This document shows positions 38,476-49,338 of a stretch of 64,000 nt of DNA, piece after piece. Both the position numbers and the translations under genes were made by a program. Each line of letters starts with the position of its first letter. The stretch's first letter is position 1. The stretch comes from Enterococcus quebecensis. GTDB lineage: Bacteria > Bacillota > Bacilli > Lactobacillales > Enterococcaceae. Under the pieces are notes generated by a model. The model was given only the letters and a program-made list of their open reading frames with translations, ran no database searches and was not told where the DNA came from. The stretch is from contig NZ_MIKB01000013.1 of the NCBI RefSeq assembly GCF_001730365.1, positions 248,001 to 312,000 on the forward strand, in the 5' to 3' direction.

Positions 38476-41400
38476 TTATTTCACTTTTCGATTTCTTCTA
38501 AAATAATCCCCACATACCAAAAGGAGAAATAAAATCCCAATCATCATCATTTTACTATTTCTATTTTCTCCTGTTTGAGGAAAATCACTCCGTTGTTTTT
38601 TCCCTTGATACGTTGTAGATTTAGAATTCAATGAACTATTTGCGGGAATTTGTGTGGTTGACTGACGAGAGAGCGATTCGTCAGTCTCTTGTTTGTCAAC
38701 TTGTTTAGATGGTTCCGTTTGTTCCGTTCCCGTTGGTTTCTCCGTTGATGGTTGATCAGGTTTTGAATTTTCTGTAGGCTCTTTTGGTTTTTCCTGTTCT
38801 TTAAACTGTACAACGGTTTTGATAATCTCACTTTCATTTCCAGCATCATCATAACTTTGAGCCCAAACTTCTGTGGCTGTTGTTTGTTCAAATGGCGTGG
38901 TATATACTTGATAGGTTTGTCCCTTATCTAGACTATACCGAAGGTGAGTGTAGCTCTCTTGCTCTTTTGTTAACTCTTTTTCATACGTAATAGTAACTTG
39001 AACAGGTGGGGTAAAACCTAATACTCGTGTTTTCGAAGCAACATTAATCACTGGTTTTGCAGCTATTTCATTTTGAATGTTGGTGACTTCATAAGTTGTT
39101 ACCTCAGATTTATTTCCATGGCGATCCACAGCATTAAAATATACTTTTTGATTTACTGCAACGGCGATTCCATCTGTATAACGTTCATAATGCTCACCAT
39201 CAAAACTATAAAAAATCGTTGTATTATCTTCAGCCACAGCCTTTAGTGTAACTGCTTGATTGGTTAACGTAGTAGGATTTGCTGTAATTGTCGGTGCTTT
39301 GGGCAGCTCATTTTTATAAAAGACTGTAATGGCTTTACTTGTTGTATTTCCCGTACTGTCCGTCAGTCCCACTTGTACATGATTTTCTCCATCAGTCACA
39401 GGAACTTTATAGTCGAAAGGAGCCGCTGGTTTTCCTTCAAAGAATTTTTCATCAAATGTATGGTAATCAATATCCGTATGAATATTTTCGTTGTTCACAA
39501 ATAGTTTATAGCCAGAGAAATTATCTGAAATCAGACCTTTTAAATGAAATGGATTTTCATTAGTGTAAATGAAATAGTTTCCCTTTTCATCAACATCCAA
39601 ATTTTCCATTTGCAATGTTGGCAAAACAGTATCAACGATTACATAATAACCTTCATTAAGAAGGGGCTTGCCATCATTTGCTTGATCTGATTGAACATAA
39701 AAAGCGATGCTGTGTTTTCCTTGTTTTAGTTCAACGGGGAAACTAAAGGTCAACGTTTTAGGATCATAAGGTACTTCTTGCTTATTGATTGTAAAATGAT
39801 CAACTTTTTCACGTAAACGCCCTTTGATCGTATAGATTCCAGTAGTTGAATCGTAATTTGGATTACCTACACCAACAGTGGTAACTCCACTGACAGTGAT
39901 ATTTTCTAGTAAAAGAACATTGGTTTGTTGATAGCCAGTGGTCGTAATGATTCTTTTTTCTACTGTCTGATTCCCGTGTTCGTCTGTTGCACGAATTGAA
40001 ATCAAATTTTGACCATGAACGAGTTCAAGGGTTGTTTTAAAGTGTCCGTCGGTTTGAATCAAAGGTGTTAAATCGACTGGGTTACTATTACTTGTTTGCA
40101 CTAGTTCCAATTTTGCTGTCGTTACACCTGTCGTTCCAGTCAAAGTATAAGTCACTTGATCAGTTGTACTATTTTCTTGACTTGGGTCAGTGATGACTAA
40201 GTCAGGCTTTTTACTATACACAGTGATTGGTACTTGTCTGATAATAGAATGACCTTCAGAATCGTTAGAGAATTTGATTGTTTTAGTTTCATTGGTTAAT
40301 GGTACGGCTACTTTAAATAACTTTTCGTTGATTGTTGCTTTAATGCCATTGACAAATAATTCTCGTGGATATGAACCATTGACCGTTAATGTCTGCTCTG
40401 TAGCCGAAAAATTAGCAGTGTTACTCGTAATGATCTGATCATCTGTTAAATTGAACAGGACTAAGCCATCTTTTGCACCATATTGGATATACTGATTTTG
40501 ATACCCATGATTCCCTGCATAATCACTGACTAAAATTTCTATTTGATTTTGACCAACACTAGGTTTTTGTGAATGATCTAAAGAAATTGCAACCGTTTCG
40601 GCATTTTGATCACTAAGATCATAGGTTTTGATTTTCCCATTAACAGAAACTGTTACTGACCGTAAGTCCACTCCACTTAATTGATCGCTTAAATTTACTT
40701 TTAAGGTCGGTTCTGTCGGAGAATTATCAAAAGTAATGTGTTCAATTTTTGGTTCTGTAGTATCAACTTTGATCGGTAAAAACATTTCTTGAGCTTTTGC
40801 ATCATCAATAGTTGCCTTTGCCACAACTTTCAAGTGATACTGACCATCTGGAACAATTTCATTTTTTCCTGTTTTCATATTATAAATCATACCGTCCCAA
40901 TTAGCCGATTTAATGGTATGCGTCGAAAAGCGACCTATTTTGGAACTAAAGGTGTCTTTCCGAATTTTTTTTTCTTCAGCTAAGCGACGAATTACTTTTT
41001 TATTCCCATCAACAATTTCATACGTCACATTCTTGGCATTACGCAAAAAATTCAAAACGGGCTTCGCTTCATCTTTACGATTATCTTTATTTGGTGAAAT
41101 AGCAACTAAATTAGGATCAATCTCATTACCTTTCAAACCTAATAACGTATTGTTTTTATCTGTAAAATGACCAAATTTTTGGATTGAAGCACTATCATAA
41201 CTTGGGGCATCAATAACAGGCGCTAGGCTGTAATCACCATAAAAACCAACAAATGGCATCGTTAAGTTAGGTTGGCTATCACTCGTAAATCCAATATATC
41301 CTTCTACAAATTGCTGCTTTGAAAAGGAATCAGGTAACTTCAATTGAAGTTGGACTGTTTGTATTTCACCAGGTTGGATCGTGACCTTTTTTTGATTTGG

Positions 41401-43728
41401 TATGATTTGAGCATCTTCGATTTTTGTTTCATAGACTTCAGCTGTACTTGTTTGAGTTTCTGTATACACGCCGCCAAAATCAGTAAATTGGTATGTTTGA
41501 GATTTTTTTCCATTGTTTTGAAGTTTGACAGAAATTGTGGTGTTCTTACCAATTTGTTTTAATGCTAAGGCTCCATCGCCATCCATTGAATCAGTTAAAC
41601 TAGTAGTGTTTTCAATTGCTTTGTCCACTTTAATTTGTCCTGCGCCTTGTCTACGTGGTGAAATGATCACATTATCGTGGTCTTTATCAAACATCGGTAA
41701 AGCCGTATTCATTACTGATAATTTAGCAAAACGAGTCAACTCGGTTCCACTAAGAGTCGTTTCCCCCTTTTTTAAAGCTTGATAAATAAGTGCTTGTGAA
41801 CCTGCGACAAAAGGTGAAGACATTGATGTCCCGCTTTTTGTTTGGTAGCCGTTATTGTTGACTGTGGAGTAAATATTACCTCCTGGTGCTGAAATTTCTG
41901 GTTTAAATTCTAGATCAGGCGTTAGTCCCCATGAAGAAAAATCAGACATTTTTCCTGTTTTTGGATTGGCGAATTGATAACTACTAATATCAAAACTAAA
42001 CTTTTGATCCTTCGTTTCTTGTGCTAGTTTAACCAGAGCTTCCCCATCCTCTTTTGTTAAACTTAATGTTAAATAGATGGGATTATCAAGTTGCATATTG
42101 ATTGGCGCACTATTTGGTGTATTGTTGTAAATGAACGCTGCACTTGCTCCATGTTCTTCAGCAATTCGTTGTTTATCTGAAAAAGTAATTGAGCCACGCT
42201 GAATCAATACTATTTTTCCTTTTACATCTTTATTGTCATAGTCCCCATCTGTTCCCATACCAACATCAATCAAATTGGTCGGCTGATTTAGTCCACTTTT
42301 ATCAGCAATTGTTGGATTAGAAAAAACGATAGCCCCTGATGGAGAAGTAGAAGTTTCCATTTTATGAACATGTTTCGTTCCATCGGAATCAACTAATTGA
42401 ACAAGCAATCCTTCACTTGTAATGTAGGTATTTTCTGCAGAAGCAACTGTTAAAGCTTCTGTAGTGACCCCAGGAGAACCCAATGTTCCAGTATCAATCG
42501 TTCCTAATTTATTTTGCGGATTAACATTCGCATTGTCTGTGGTGCTAAGGCTACTATTACCAGCGGAAATTACCGATAGCACACCAGCTTCAGCAGCTTG
42601 TTTAATAACTAATTGCTCTGGTGAATCTGGATCCACAGTACCAGAAACAGAGCCTAAACTCATGTTTAACACATCTGCACCAAGTTTCACTGAGTCTTCA
42701 ATAGCAGCGATGATATCATCATCTAAAGCAGTTGCTACTCGAGTATTATTCGGAAAAACCTTCATTGCTAGTAACTGCGCTTCTGGAGCTACACCTAATA
42801 CAGCCTTTGCAGGATCCTCACCAATACCATTGGCAGCCACAATTCCCGCAACATGCATACCATGCATATTAGTTCCTGGATTTGTGTCTACGATATCCTC
42901 ATTGTTATCAGCATAATTATGGCCATAAGGAACTTTTCTTGTGAAAGCTTGACCATATCCAATGTTTTTAACTCCTTGTTCACCTAATTGGAGTGAAATT
43001 TTTTCTTTCGTACTTTCGGACAAGCGTAAGTCTTTATGAGTCGGATCGATCCCTGAATCAATAATAGAAACGACCATTCCTTCTCCTTTTAGTTGGTGAT
43101 TTTTCCACACTTGTTGTACATTTGCTAATTGATTGGCATCAATGGATGTTGGATAGTAGACTTTTGCAGCTGAAACAGACTCAACGCCACTGATGGATTT
43201 GATGGTTTCAACATCTTTGTATTTTGCATCAATCGAAAAACCATTGATTAAATATCCAAAAGCACGGTCACTTTTATTCCCAGTAAGTGTTTCAATTTTC
43301 TTTTTCACTGCAGTTTGACTCTCAATAACAGAATCGCTTGCTTTTTCAATGGATTGAACGGACGTTTTAGAACCCGTTGGTGGAGCTAATTTTTCAATTG
43401 CGGCATCTTTTTTCAATTGTACGATCAAACGAATTTCTTGGTTATCGTCAAAAGCGTTTTCATTAAATTGACTTACATCGAAACCTCGACTTGCTAGTTG
43501 GGCTTTTACATTTTCTTCGAAAGCTTTTTTGCTAAGCTCATTTACCGATGATTCGTTTTTTAGATGGGCATCTAATAATTTTTGATAATTTGTATTTTGC
43601 TTTAAAGATGTCCCTTCTTCTCCCCAAACGATTGCTAAAGAAGTATTACAACTTATTGAAAGCATTAAAACTGTCAATAAAAATAAGCTACTCCATTTCC
43701 TGCTTCTTGTGCGCCAAAATTTCCCCAT
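38476..43728 (-). CDS. Cell-wall-anchored S8 (subtilisin-like) serine protease
   Basis: 1750 residues, lactocepin/C5a-peptidase architecture. Signal peptide (about 1-35), inhibitor-like propeptide (about 90-195), subtilase domain with catalytic Asp224 ('SIIDSGIDPTH'), His289 ('MHGMHVAG'), Asn391 ('SAGNSS') and Ser635 ('GTSMSSPFVAG'). A PA-type insert (about 470-580) lies in the catalytic domain. Then follow a Fn3-like domain and many Ig-like repeats, a Pro/Glu/Lys/Ser-rich wall-spanning stretch, and a sortase signal FPQTGE with hydrophobic helix and basic tail. It probably cleaves host or milk proteins at the surface. Start 43728 has GGGAGG 8 nt upstream. No sortase gene is adjacent. Confidence 0.93.
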   Translation of the reverse strand: MGKFWRTRSRKWSSLFLLTVLMLSISCNTSLAIVWGEEGTSLKQNTNYQKLLDAHLKNESSVNELSKKAFEENVKAQLASRGFDVSQFNENAFDDNQEIRLIVQLKKDAAIEKLAPPTGSKTSVQSIEKASDSVIESQTAVKKKIETLTGNKSDRAFGYLINGFSIDAKYKDVETIKSISGVESVSAAKVYYPTSIDANQLANVQQVWKNHQLKGEGMVVSIIDSGIDPTHKDLRLSESTKEKISLQLGEQGVKNIGYGQAFTRKVPYGHNYADNNEDIVDTNPGTNMHGMHVAGIVAANGIGEDPAKAVLGVAPEAQLLAMKVFPNNTRVATALDDDIIAAIEDSVKLGADVLNMSLGSVSGTVDPDSPEQLVIKQAAEAGVLSVISAGNSSLSTTDNANVNPQNKLGTIDTGTLGSPGVTTEALTVASAENTYITSEGLLVQLVDSDGTKHVHKMETSTSPSGAIVFSNPTIADKSGLNQPTNLIDVGMGTDGDYDNKDVKGKIVLIQRGSITFSDKQRIAEEHGASAAFIYNNTPNSAPINMQLDNPIYLTLSLTKEDGEALVKLAQETKDQKFSFDISSYQFANPKTGKMSDFSSWGLTPDLEFKPEISAPGGNIYSTVNNNGYQTKSGTSMSSPFVAGSQALIYQALKKGETTLSGTELTRFAKLSVMNTALPMFDKDHDNVIISPRRQGAGQIKVDKAIENTTSLTDSMDGDGALALKQIGKNTTISVKLQNNGKKSQTYQFTDFGGVYTETQTSTAEVYETKIEDAQIIPNQKKVTIQPGEIQTVQLQLKLPDSFSKQQFVEGYIGFTSDSQPNLTMPFVGFYGDYSLAPVIDAPSYDSASIQKFGHFTDKNNTLLGLKGNEIDPNLVAISPNKDNRKDEAKPVLNFLRNAKNVTYEIVDGNKKVIRRLAEEKKIRKDTFSSKIGRFSTHTIKSANWDGMIYNMKTGKNEIVPDGQYHLKVVAKATIDDAKAQEMFLPIKVDTTEPKIEHITFDNSPTEPTLKVNLSDQLSGVDLRSVTVSVNGKIKTYDLSDQNAETVAISLDHSQKPSVGQNQIEILVSDYAGNHGYQNQYIQYGAKDGLVLFNLTDDQIITSNTANFSATEQTLTVNGSYPRELFVNGIKATINEKLFKVAVPLTNETKTIKFSNDSEGHSIIRQVPITVYSKKPDLVITDPSQENSTTDQVTYTLTGTTGVTTAKLELVQTSNSNPVDLTPLIQTDGHFKTTLELVHGQNLISIRATDEHGNQTVEKRIITTTGYQQTNVLLLENITVSGVTTVGVGNPNYDSTTGIYTIKGRLREKVDHFTINKQEVPYDPKTLTFSFPVELKQGKHSIAFYVQSDQANDGKPLLNEGYYVIVDTVLPTLQMENLDVDEKGNYFIYTNENPFHLKGLISDNFSGYKLFVNNENIHTDIDYHTFDEKFFEGKPAAPFDYKVPVTDGENHVQVGLTDSTGNTTSKAITVFYKNELPKAPTITANPTTLTNQAVTLKAVAEDNTTIFYSFDGEHYERYTDGIAVAVNQKVYFNAVDRHGNKSEVTTYEVTNIQNEIAAKPVINVASKTRVLGFTPPVQVTITYEKELTKEQESYTHLRYSLDKGQTYQVYTTPFEQTTATEVWAQSYDDAGNESEIIKTVVQFKEQEKPKEPTENSKPDQPSTEKPTGTEQTEPSKQVDKQETDESLSRQSTTQIPANSSLNSKSTTYQGKKQRSDFPQTGENRNSKMMMIGILFLLLVCGDYFRRNRKVK

Positions 43729-43920
43729 GTCAAAATCCTCCCTTTTCATTTTTTACAAAAAGTTAAATAAAATAATTACATACATTCTAATCTAATTTTA
43801 ATTATAATTCAATTGTTTTTTACCTTTATTCGTTTTATTAACTAATTAAACTCCTTAACTTCTTAAAAAAATGTAAAAAAAAGAACCTTTACTTTTTTAG
43901 TAAACAGTTTTCATAAAACA

Positions 43921-43960
43921 AAATACAGCCACCTTTTCTTCAAAAAAGATAGCTGTATTT
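43921..43960 (-). terminator. Terminator of the acyltransferase gene
   Basis: AAATACAGC/GCTGTATTT stem with inner AAAA/TTTT pairing, overlapping the stop codon. Confidence 0.65.
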
Positions 43961-44988
43961 TAGTAATCTTCATAAGTACTACTGGTTTCGACTTGGTATT
44001 TTTTTAAAGAGAATTTTCCTGATAGTAAATTTGGAAAAATATAAACTTGAATTGCGGTTACTAAAATGGATCCAATTAAGATAATAACAAACTTTCCTCT
44101 CCAAGAAGTTTCAGGTCTTATTTGATTAAGCACTGAGATGGCAAATATATGCCAATAATATATTTCTAGAGAATGTTTAGACATCCATGTTAAAATATTA
44201 AATTTGCTAATTCCAGCTTCTATTTTTCTGTTTGAAAGAATGGTATATAAAATCAGTGAAACTCCTATTCCATAGGCTAAAAAATAAGGTGATGGTGGAT
44301 ATTTGAACATTTGCAGTTGTCCAAAGTTTACATTTAATCCACTTAGAATAAAAATAAATACTAGTATTAATGAAAGTTGAATATTTTTTCTTATTCCTTG
44401 TTCACTAGCCTTCATCCCAACAAAGGCTGCAATACAATAACCAAAAGGTATAGCAATGTAGCTTTGAAAAATTTCTTTTGTGTGTCCAATCATATTACCA
44501 GATATATCACAAAGAACAATCTGAATAGCTAGTAAAATTAACAAAAGACCTGTTACCTTAAGAATGGTATTACTTTTTTGGGTTAAAAAGTAAATCACCG
44601 GTGATAATATAGATATAATAAAAAATACTCTAATAATCCAAACATAATTTATTCCTGATTCTAGCGTATAAGAAGTTCGTATTATTTCTGTAGTAAAAGG
44701 ATACTCCCTATTCAAAAATAGGACCCCTACCCACATAAGCACAAAATACAAAGTTAGAAAAATCCACGCTGGAATAATTAATCTTTTAAACCTTTTCCAC
44801 AAATATTTATGAAACTGTTCTTTCTTACTTTTTCGTTCGCTTAAAACATATGAAGCTCCCATAAGAAAAGCCATAAGCGGAACATCAAACGTTCTTATCT
44901 GAAACAAAAAGTTTGGTGGATATACATGAGCTAATAGTATTAAAACTATAGCTACTGACCTCAACAAATCTATCCTACTATCTCTTTT
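43960..44988 (-). CDS. Membrane acyltransferase, family 3 (OafA-like)
   Basis: 342 residues with about ten hydrophobic helices. The family 3 signature is N-terminal 'RDSRIDLLRSVAIVLILLAHV' with the conserved Arg and His, followed by 'PLMAFLMGASYVLSERKSKK'. Relatives O-acetylate cell-wall or capsule polysaccharides and peptidoglycan. No SGNH domain is fused. I prefer GTG 44988 after AAGGGTG; the ATG at 45024 lacks a ribosome site. Monocistronic; substrate unknown. Confidence 0.82.
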   Translation of the reverse strand, partial: KRDSRIDLLRSVAIVLILLAHVYPPNFLFQIRTFDVPLMAFLMGASYVLSERKSKKEQFHKYLWKRFKRLIIPAWIFLTLYFVLMWVGVLFLNREYPFTTEIIRTSYTLESGINYVWIIRVFFIISILSPVIYFLTQKSNTILKVTGLLLILLAIQIVLCDISGNMIGHTKEIFQSYIAIPFGYCIAAFVGMKASEQGIRKNIQLSLILVFIFILSGLNVNFGQLQMFKYPPSPYFLAYGIGVSLILYTILSNRKIEAGISKFNILTWMSKHSLEIYYWHIFAISVLNQIRPETSWRGKFVIILIGSILVTAIQVYIFPNLLSGKFSLKKYQVETSSTYEDY

Positions 44989-45117
44989 CACAATTTCACC
45001 CTTTTTTTCATAATACTTATACACATTAAAATTTTACCACACACCCCTAGAAAATAATATACATTAAAAAATTCTATGTAATGGATTAGAAATAATCTAA
45101 GGCTCAGAATGTAAAAC

Positions 45118-45148
45118 AAAAGGAGTTGGTAATCAAACCCACTCCTTT
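45118..45148 (-). terminator. Terminator of groESL
   Basis: Minus-strand stem AAAGGAGTGGG / CCAACTCCTTT followed by TGTTTT; an outer CTCAGA/TCTGAG pairing extends it. Confidence 0.75.
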
Positions 45149-45192
45149 ATGTCTACTCTGAGAATTCTATACAAAAGAAGCTCAAATTATTC

Positions 45193-46833
<1,641 letters not shown>

Positions 46834-46890
46834 TCAAAATTTTATTTTTTTATTTATAATTAAGTAGTTTGTTTATATTCGATAATACGT

Positions 46891-47175
46891 TTATTCAACA
46901 ATCGCAATGATGTCTTTGCCAGAAAGAATCAAATAATCTTTTCCTTCATATTTTACTTCTGTACCAGAGTATTTTTCAAACATCACTGTATCGCCTTCTT
47001 TTACATCCGCAGGAACTTTTGTGCCGTTCTCTAAAACACGGCCTTCACCGACTGCGATAACTTTTCCGGTTTGAGGCTTTTCTTGAGCAGCAGATGCTAA
47101 TACGATGCCTCCTACTGTTTTTTCTTCTTCTTTCGCGACTTCAATAATGACGCGATCGCTTAATGGTTTTAACAC
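46891..47175 (-). CDS. groES: 10-kDa chaperonin GroES
   Basis: 94 residues. The lid of the GroEL chamber, with '[12 protein letters not shown]' at the start, the mobile loop '[19 protein letters not shown]', and '[15 protein letters not shown]' at the end. GTG 47175 is the likely start: the ATGGAGGG that begins the longer frame is its ribosome site. First gene of groES-groEL. Confidence 0.97.
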   Translation of the reverse strand: MLKPLSDRVIIEVAKEEEKTVGGIVLASAAQEKPQTGKVIAVGEGRVLENGTKVPADVKEGDTVMFEKYSGTEVKYEGKDYLILSGKDIIAIVE

Positions 47176-47208
47176 AATAAATCCCTCCATAAAAATTTAA
47201 TTTCATTT

Positions 47209-47276
47209 TTAGCACTCTTGCATTAAGAGTGCTAACTCATACTATTTATAATACTCATTTCATCTTCATTTTGCAA
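47209..47276 (-). promoter_or_regulatory. groES promoter and CIRCE operator
   Basis: CIRCE element TTAGCACTC-N9-GAGTGCTAA at 47209-47235, a perfect match to the HrcA operator. On the minus strand -35 TTGCAA (47276-47271) and -10 TATTAT (47253-47248) are 17 nt apart directly upstream. Heat-shock control by HrcA is established for this site type. Confidence 0.95.
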
Positions 47277-47446
47277 GTCTTTTGACCAATTTTATAAAAT
47301 AATTGTTACTTCGTTAGAGCGTCAGAAACAATCCTATCACACGTATTCAGCGATCAAAAAAACAAGTTTCTTTAAAGGGTAATCTCGGATCCTCTCTTTG
47401 GTGTCGTTTTCATGATAAGATGATAAAAGAAAGTGAGGCGATTAAA

Positions 47447-47626
47447 ATGAAACAACGTGTTACAAGAGCTTTGATGGCGACTGGACTTTACTTAATTATT
47501 GCTAATACGGGCAACTTCTTTTTTGGTGTAAACAAACGCTTTGACTGGACGACTACGTTATGGGAGGCTGCTTTCTTTTTTATTTTTATCTTTCTATTGT
47601 TAGGTTATCGCAATAATCATAAATAA
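47447..47626 (+). CDS. Small two-helix membrane protein (positional equivalent of YdiK)
   Basis: 59 residues, two hydrophobic segments (about 7-27 and 36-54) and a basic end GYRNNHK. It sits between groES and a CPBP protease gene, the place of B. subtilis ydiK; sequence relation is not certain. ATG 47447 has GTGAGG 8 nt upstream; the longer frame from 47420 has none. Function unknown. Confidence 0.65.
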   Translation: MKQRVTRALMATGLYLIIANTGNFFFGVNKRFDWTTTLWEAAFFFIFIFLLLGYRNNHK

Positions 47627-47720
47627 TTGGTTGGTGTTTTAAGGATAGCTGGTTCCAATAGAACCAAGCTATGGTATAATTTTTATATTCTGCAATTATT
47701 GAAAGGAGTTTTCTGTCTAT

Positions 47721-48401
47721 ATGACAACAAACATGTCTATTAAAAAAATAAGTCTTATAACTATCCTATTGTATGTGCTCGTCTTTTTGTCTCCAATTGT
47801 TTTTAGCCCTTTTCCGCCAAATATACTTATTGCCGGCACAACAGTTATTTATATTCTTGGTGCAGCTCTGATGATTTGGCTTTACCTTAAAAACAAAAGT
47901 TCTGCCATTACTATGGTGGAAAAAGACACGAAACTGACTTCTCCTGTGTTTATGCTTTTATTAGGTATAAGCGGGATATTTATTGCTATGATTATTCAAG
48001 CTATCGTCTTCGGTATTGAAACGGCGATCACAGGTGCAGAACCTAGTTCCCAAAATACGAAAAATATTATTACAATTATTTTAGCGAACCCACTATTTAT
48101 CTTAGCAACAACAATAGGCGGACCAATTATGGAAGAATTTGTTTTTCGTCGTTCGTTGATTGGTTTGACTGAACCGTATACTGGTTTTTGGATTTCAGCT
48201 ATTATCAGTTCTTCTTTATTTTCTTTGATTCATCAAGATGGGCATTTCTTTGTTTATTTTTTCATGGGGTTCTTTTTTGCTCTATTATATAAAATGACTG
48301 GAAAAATTTGGACTTCAATCATTGCCCACTGTGGAATGAATACCCTTGTTGTAATCGCTCAACTTTTACTACACTTTGGAAACATTGAATTACCTAAATA
48401 A
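47721..48401 (+). CDS. CPBP family intramembrane metalloprotease (YdiL-like)
   Basis: 226 residues with about six to seven hydrophobic helices. Abi/CPBP motifs: 'GGPIMEEFVFRRSLIG' (EExxxR), 'SSLFSLIHQDGHFFVYF' (FxxxH) and 'SIIAHCGMN' (HxxxN). These are Rce1-type glutamate proteases, sometimes giving bacteriocin self-immunity. Its position next to groESL matches B. subtilis ydiL. The AAAGGAG is 12 nt from the ATG, somewhat long. Confidence 0.88.
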   Translation: MTTNMSIKKISLITILLYVLVFLSPIVFSPFPPNILIAGTTVIYILGAALMIWLYLKNKSSAITMVEKDTKLTSPVFMLLLGISGIFIAMIIQAIVFGIETAITGAEPSSQNTKNIITIILANPLFILATTIGGPIMEEFVFRRSLIGLTEPYTGFWISAIISSSLFSLIHQDGHFFVYFFMGFFFALLYKMTGKIWTSIIAHCGMNTLVVIAQLLLHFGNIELPK

Positions 48402-48411
48402 AGAAAAGAAT

Positions 48412-48459
48412 AAAAAACTGTGAGTGTGTCTTTTAAAAAAAGTACACTCACAGTTTTTT
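48412..48459. terminator. Bidirectional terminator between CPBP gene and rex
   Basis: AAAAAACTGTGAGTGT / ACACTCACAGTTTTTT perfect stem between converging genes; it reaches 2 nt into the end of rex. Confidence 0.9.
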
Positions 48460-49123
48460 ATTCTTTTTCGTCGTCGATTTCAGTATCGACTAATTCACTA
48501 TCATGGTGTAAGAAGTAAATCAATGTTTGGAGTTCATTTGTCAAATCTACATTTTGAATCAAAACATCTTGGGGTGCTACTAAACGGGCAGCTGTAAAGT
48601 TTAAAATCCCTTTGACTCCAGCATCAGCTAGCTGACTAACAACTTCTTGTGCTTTTCTCGCTGGCAATGTCAAAATTGCTACTTCGATTTGTTGCACACG
48701 AATCTGTTCCATCATATCTGTCATTGGATAAACTGGGATACCGTCAACAATTCTGCCGACAATGTCATCATTGACATCAAACGCACAACTGACACGAATA
48801 CTATTACTTTGATGAAATTTATACTTCAGTAAGGCACTTCCTAAGTTACCTACACCGATTAAGGCTACATTTGTTAGTTCATCATCATTCAATGTCTTCG
48901 CAAAGAAATTCATTAAATTTTCTACATCATAACCATACCCGCGCTTACCTAATTCGCCAAAATAAGAAAAATCTCGTCGAATCGTTGCGCTATCTACTTG
49001 TACAGCTTCACTTAGTTCAGTAGAAGAAACTTTATTTTTGCCTGCATCATGCAGAATTCTCAAATAACGATAATATAGGGGAAGGCGTCTTGCCGTTGCT
49101 TTTGGAATAATTTGGTCTTTCAC
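48458..49123 (-). CDS. rex: Redox-sensing transcriptional repressor Rex
   Basis: 221 residues. N-terminal winged helix ('[19 protein letters not shown]', '[23 protein letters not shown]') and a C-terminal Rossmann domain with '[13 protein letters not shown]' for NADH. It senses the NADH/NAD+ ratio and represses fermentation genes under oxidised conditions. GTG start after GGAGG. Acidic C-terminal tail. It is divergent from the ABC-F gene, as in B. subtilis ydiF-rex neighbourhoods. Confidence 0.96.
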   Translation of the reverse strand: MKDQIIPKATARRLPLYYRYLRILHDAGKNKVSSTELSEAVQVDSATIRRDFSYFGELGKRGYGYDVENLMNFFAKTLNDDELTNVALIGVGNLGSALLKYKFHQSNSIRVSCAFDVNDDIVGRIVDGIPVYPMTDMMEQIRVQQIEVAILTLPARKAQEVVSQLADAGVKGILNFTAARLVAPQDVLIQNVDLTNELQTLIYFLHHDSELVDTEIDDEKE

Positions 49124-49338
49124 AATCGTACCTCCAATACTCTAAATATAGACAAATATCCAACTCTCATAATATCAGGTGTTCAAGATAAAAAGCAATA
49201 TTACAGCTCAGAAAAAGAAATAATTTGCAAATTTTTTGAAATCGGCCAAATAATTTTCGACTCTAGCTGTAGTATAGGTGCTATTTTCAATTAATTTATG
49301 CTACACTAAAGGCATTGAAATAGAAATGAGGATGCCCC

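Noticed and set aside
47681-47720. Alternative later start (fifth codon ATG) for the CPBP protease
   Set aside because: It would move the start even farther from the AAAGGAG site, so the upstream ATG is kept.
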